From Rhodopseudomonas palustris (GTDB lineage: Bacteria > Pseudomonadota > Alphaproteobacteria > Rhizobiales > Xanthobacteraceae): a stretch of DNA of 64,000 bases. Below the pieces are notes generated by a model that ran no database searches, had not been told where the DNA came from, and was given only the letters and a program-made list of their open reading frames with translations. Location of the stretch: contig JACRJB010000015.1 of NCBI GenBank assembly GCA_016215605.1, positions 1 through 64,000 of the forward strand, in the 5' to 3' direction. Of the stretch, positions 63,106-64,000 are shown piece by piece. Numbering within the stretch: position 1 is the first letter of the stretch; each line of letters starts with the position of its first letter. Made by a program: the position numbers and the translations under genes.

Positions 63106-63912
63106 TTACCCGACCAGCTTGATCAGTTCCATGGCGGCTGCCGGCGCGCGGACCTTGCCTTCGTGGATCACGTAAGCGAACACGTCGCGCTTCTGCTTCT
63201 TCGCCTTGGCGTTGCCGACGACCTTCGGCAGATCGTCGGGCTCGCCGCCCTCGGCCCAGGTCGCCAGCCGCTTCGCCCAGGCCTGCAACGCCTTCGGCGG
63301 GTAGCCGGTCGCGATGTCGTCCTTGCCCTTCTGCAGCCGGGCATAGACGAAGTCGCCGACCACGTCGGCGATCTCCGGATAGGTCGCGTGCTCGGAGTAC
63401 ACGACAGGAATGTTGTGCTCGCGTAACAGCGCGATGAAATCCGGCGTGCAGAAGCTGTCGTGGCGGACCTCGACGACGTGACGCAGGGGGCGACCGTCGA
63501 TCGCGCGCGGCAGCAGCTCCAGGAACGCGCCGAAATCGGTCTGGTCGAATTTCTTGGTGGGGGCGAACTGCCACAGCACCGGGCCGAGCCGGTCGCCGAG
63601 CTCCAGCACGCCGGAATCGTAGAACCGCTTGATGCTGTCGCCGGCTTCGGCGAGCACCTTGCGGTTGGTCGCGAAGCGCGGGCCCTTCAGCGAAAACACG
63701 AAGCCGTCCGGCACCTCGGCGGCCCATTTGCGGAAACTTTCCGGCTTTTGTGAGCCGTAAAACGTGCCGTTGATTTCGATCGAGGTCAGCTTGGACGCGG
63801 CGTATTCCAGTTCCCGCCGCTGCGGCAGCTTGTCCGGATAGAACACGCCGCGCCACGGCTCGTAGGTCCATCCGCCGATGCCGATGCGAATGCTGCCCGC
63901 TTTGGTTTTCAT
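63106..63912 (-). CDS. DUF72 (YecE) family protein
   Basis: 268 aa. TIM-barrel-like DUF72 protein. IRIGIGGWTYEPWRGVFYPD, SIEINGTFYGSQKPESFRKW and LGPVLWQFAPTKKFDQTDFG are the family blocks, and HVVEVRHDSF is another. The biochemical role of DUF72 is not firmly known. The ATG at 63912 has an AGGAGACAGGC site. First gene on its strand at the right end of the window; nothing further is seen in the last 88 bases. Confidence 0.92.
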   Translation of the reverse strand: MKTKAGSIRIGIGGWTYEPWRGVFYPDKLPQRRELEYAASKLTSIEINGTFYGSQKPESFRKWAAEVPDGFVFSLKGPRFATNRKVLAEAGDSIKRFYDSGVLELGDRLGPVLWQFAPTKKFDQTDFGAFLELLPRAIDGRPLRHVVEVRHDSFCTPDFIALLREHNIPVVYSEHATYPEIADVVGDFVYARLQKGKDDIATGYPPKALQAWAKRLATWAEGGEPDDLPKVVGNAKAKKQKRDVFAYVIHEGKVRAPAAAMELIKLVG

Positions 63913-64000
63913 GCCTGTCTCCTCTTGCGCAACCGCAACGGCGTTCCTATCTTGGTCTCAACGGCGATGCCCATGCTGTTGGCTTCTCAGCCACGCACCG

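Overview
This is a GC-rich chromosomal window that looks like a member of the Bradyrhizobiaceae (Rhodopseudomonas/Bradyrhizobium type alphaproteobacterium). The grounds are the codon use, the large complement of acyl-CoA and ABC-transport genes, a cox (CO-dehydrogenase type) cluster, a BcsS-type cellulose protein, and many short hairpin repeats typical of that family. The species is an inference. I found no rRNA, tRNA, CRISPR array, IS element or transposase.

Layout: 0.2-2.3 kb carries a threonine aldolase and rpsD. 2.5-3.4 kb holds a small HicA/HicB-like gene pair with an AT-rich palindromic promoter. 3.4-5.4 kb has an E2-like acyltransferase, a cupin and murI. 5.5-11 kb is a fatty/organic acid activation and beta-oxidation block: two acyl-CoA synthetases, a DECR-type dienoyl-CoA reductase and an enoyl-CoA hydratase. 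11.2-17.3 kb contains two tandem paralogous hybrid histidine kinases, both starting with TTG. 17.4-19.4 kb is a LysR regulator overlapping a YeiH-type sulfate exporter. Next come a membrane protein, ppc and an OmpA-type envelope protein (to 25.1 kb). 25.4-31.2 kb has an SDR, a thiolase plus OB-fold partner, an amidase overlapping a DUF2848 gene, and a hotdog thioesterase; purB follows.

32.8-40 kb is the most unusual part. It is crowded with hairpin repeats and contains a strongly structured approximately 500-nt segment with its own promoter-like sequence (candidate large non-coding RNA). It also has a low-GC orphan gene with a HEPN-type R-x4-H motif, and a GIY-YIG nuclease gene bracketed by kissing-hairpin repeats. 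Ordinary genes (rpe, an EF-hand protein, a P1 peptidase, ccdA) lie in between.

40-45.2 kb is a complete branched-chain amino-acid type ABC transporter (livH-M-G-F plus livJ). 46.6-54 kb is a cox-type molybdoenzyme cluster: coxG, S, M, D, E, a split XdhC pair and an MPT-binding/cytidylyltransferase fusion. The large catalytic subunit gene coxL is absent from its usual place. 54-64 kb holds small conserved genes, a diguanylate cyclase, a TetR-HlyD-ATPase-permease efflux operon preceded by a 26-bp perfect palindrome, a class III nucleotide cyclase, bcsS and a DUF72 gene.

At least six families of short palindromic intergenic repeats are present. They account for most of the non-coding DNA.
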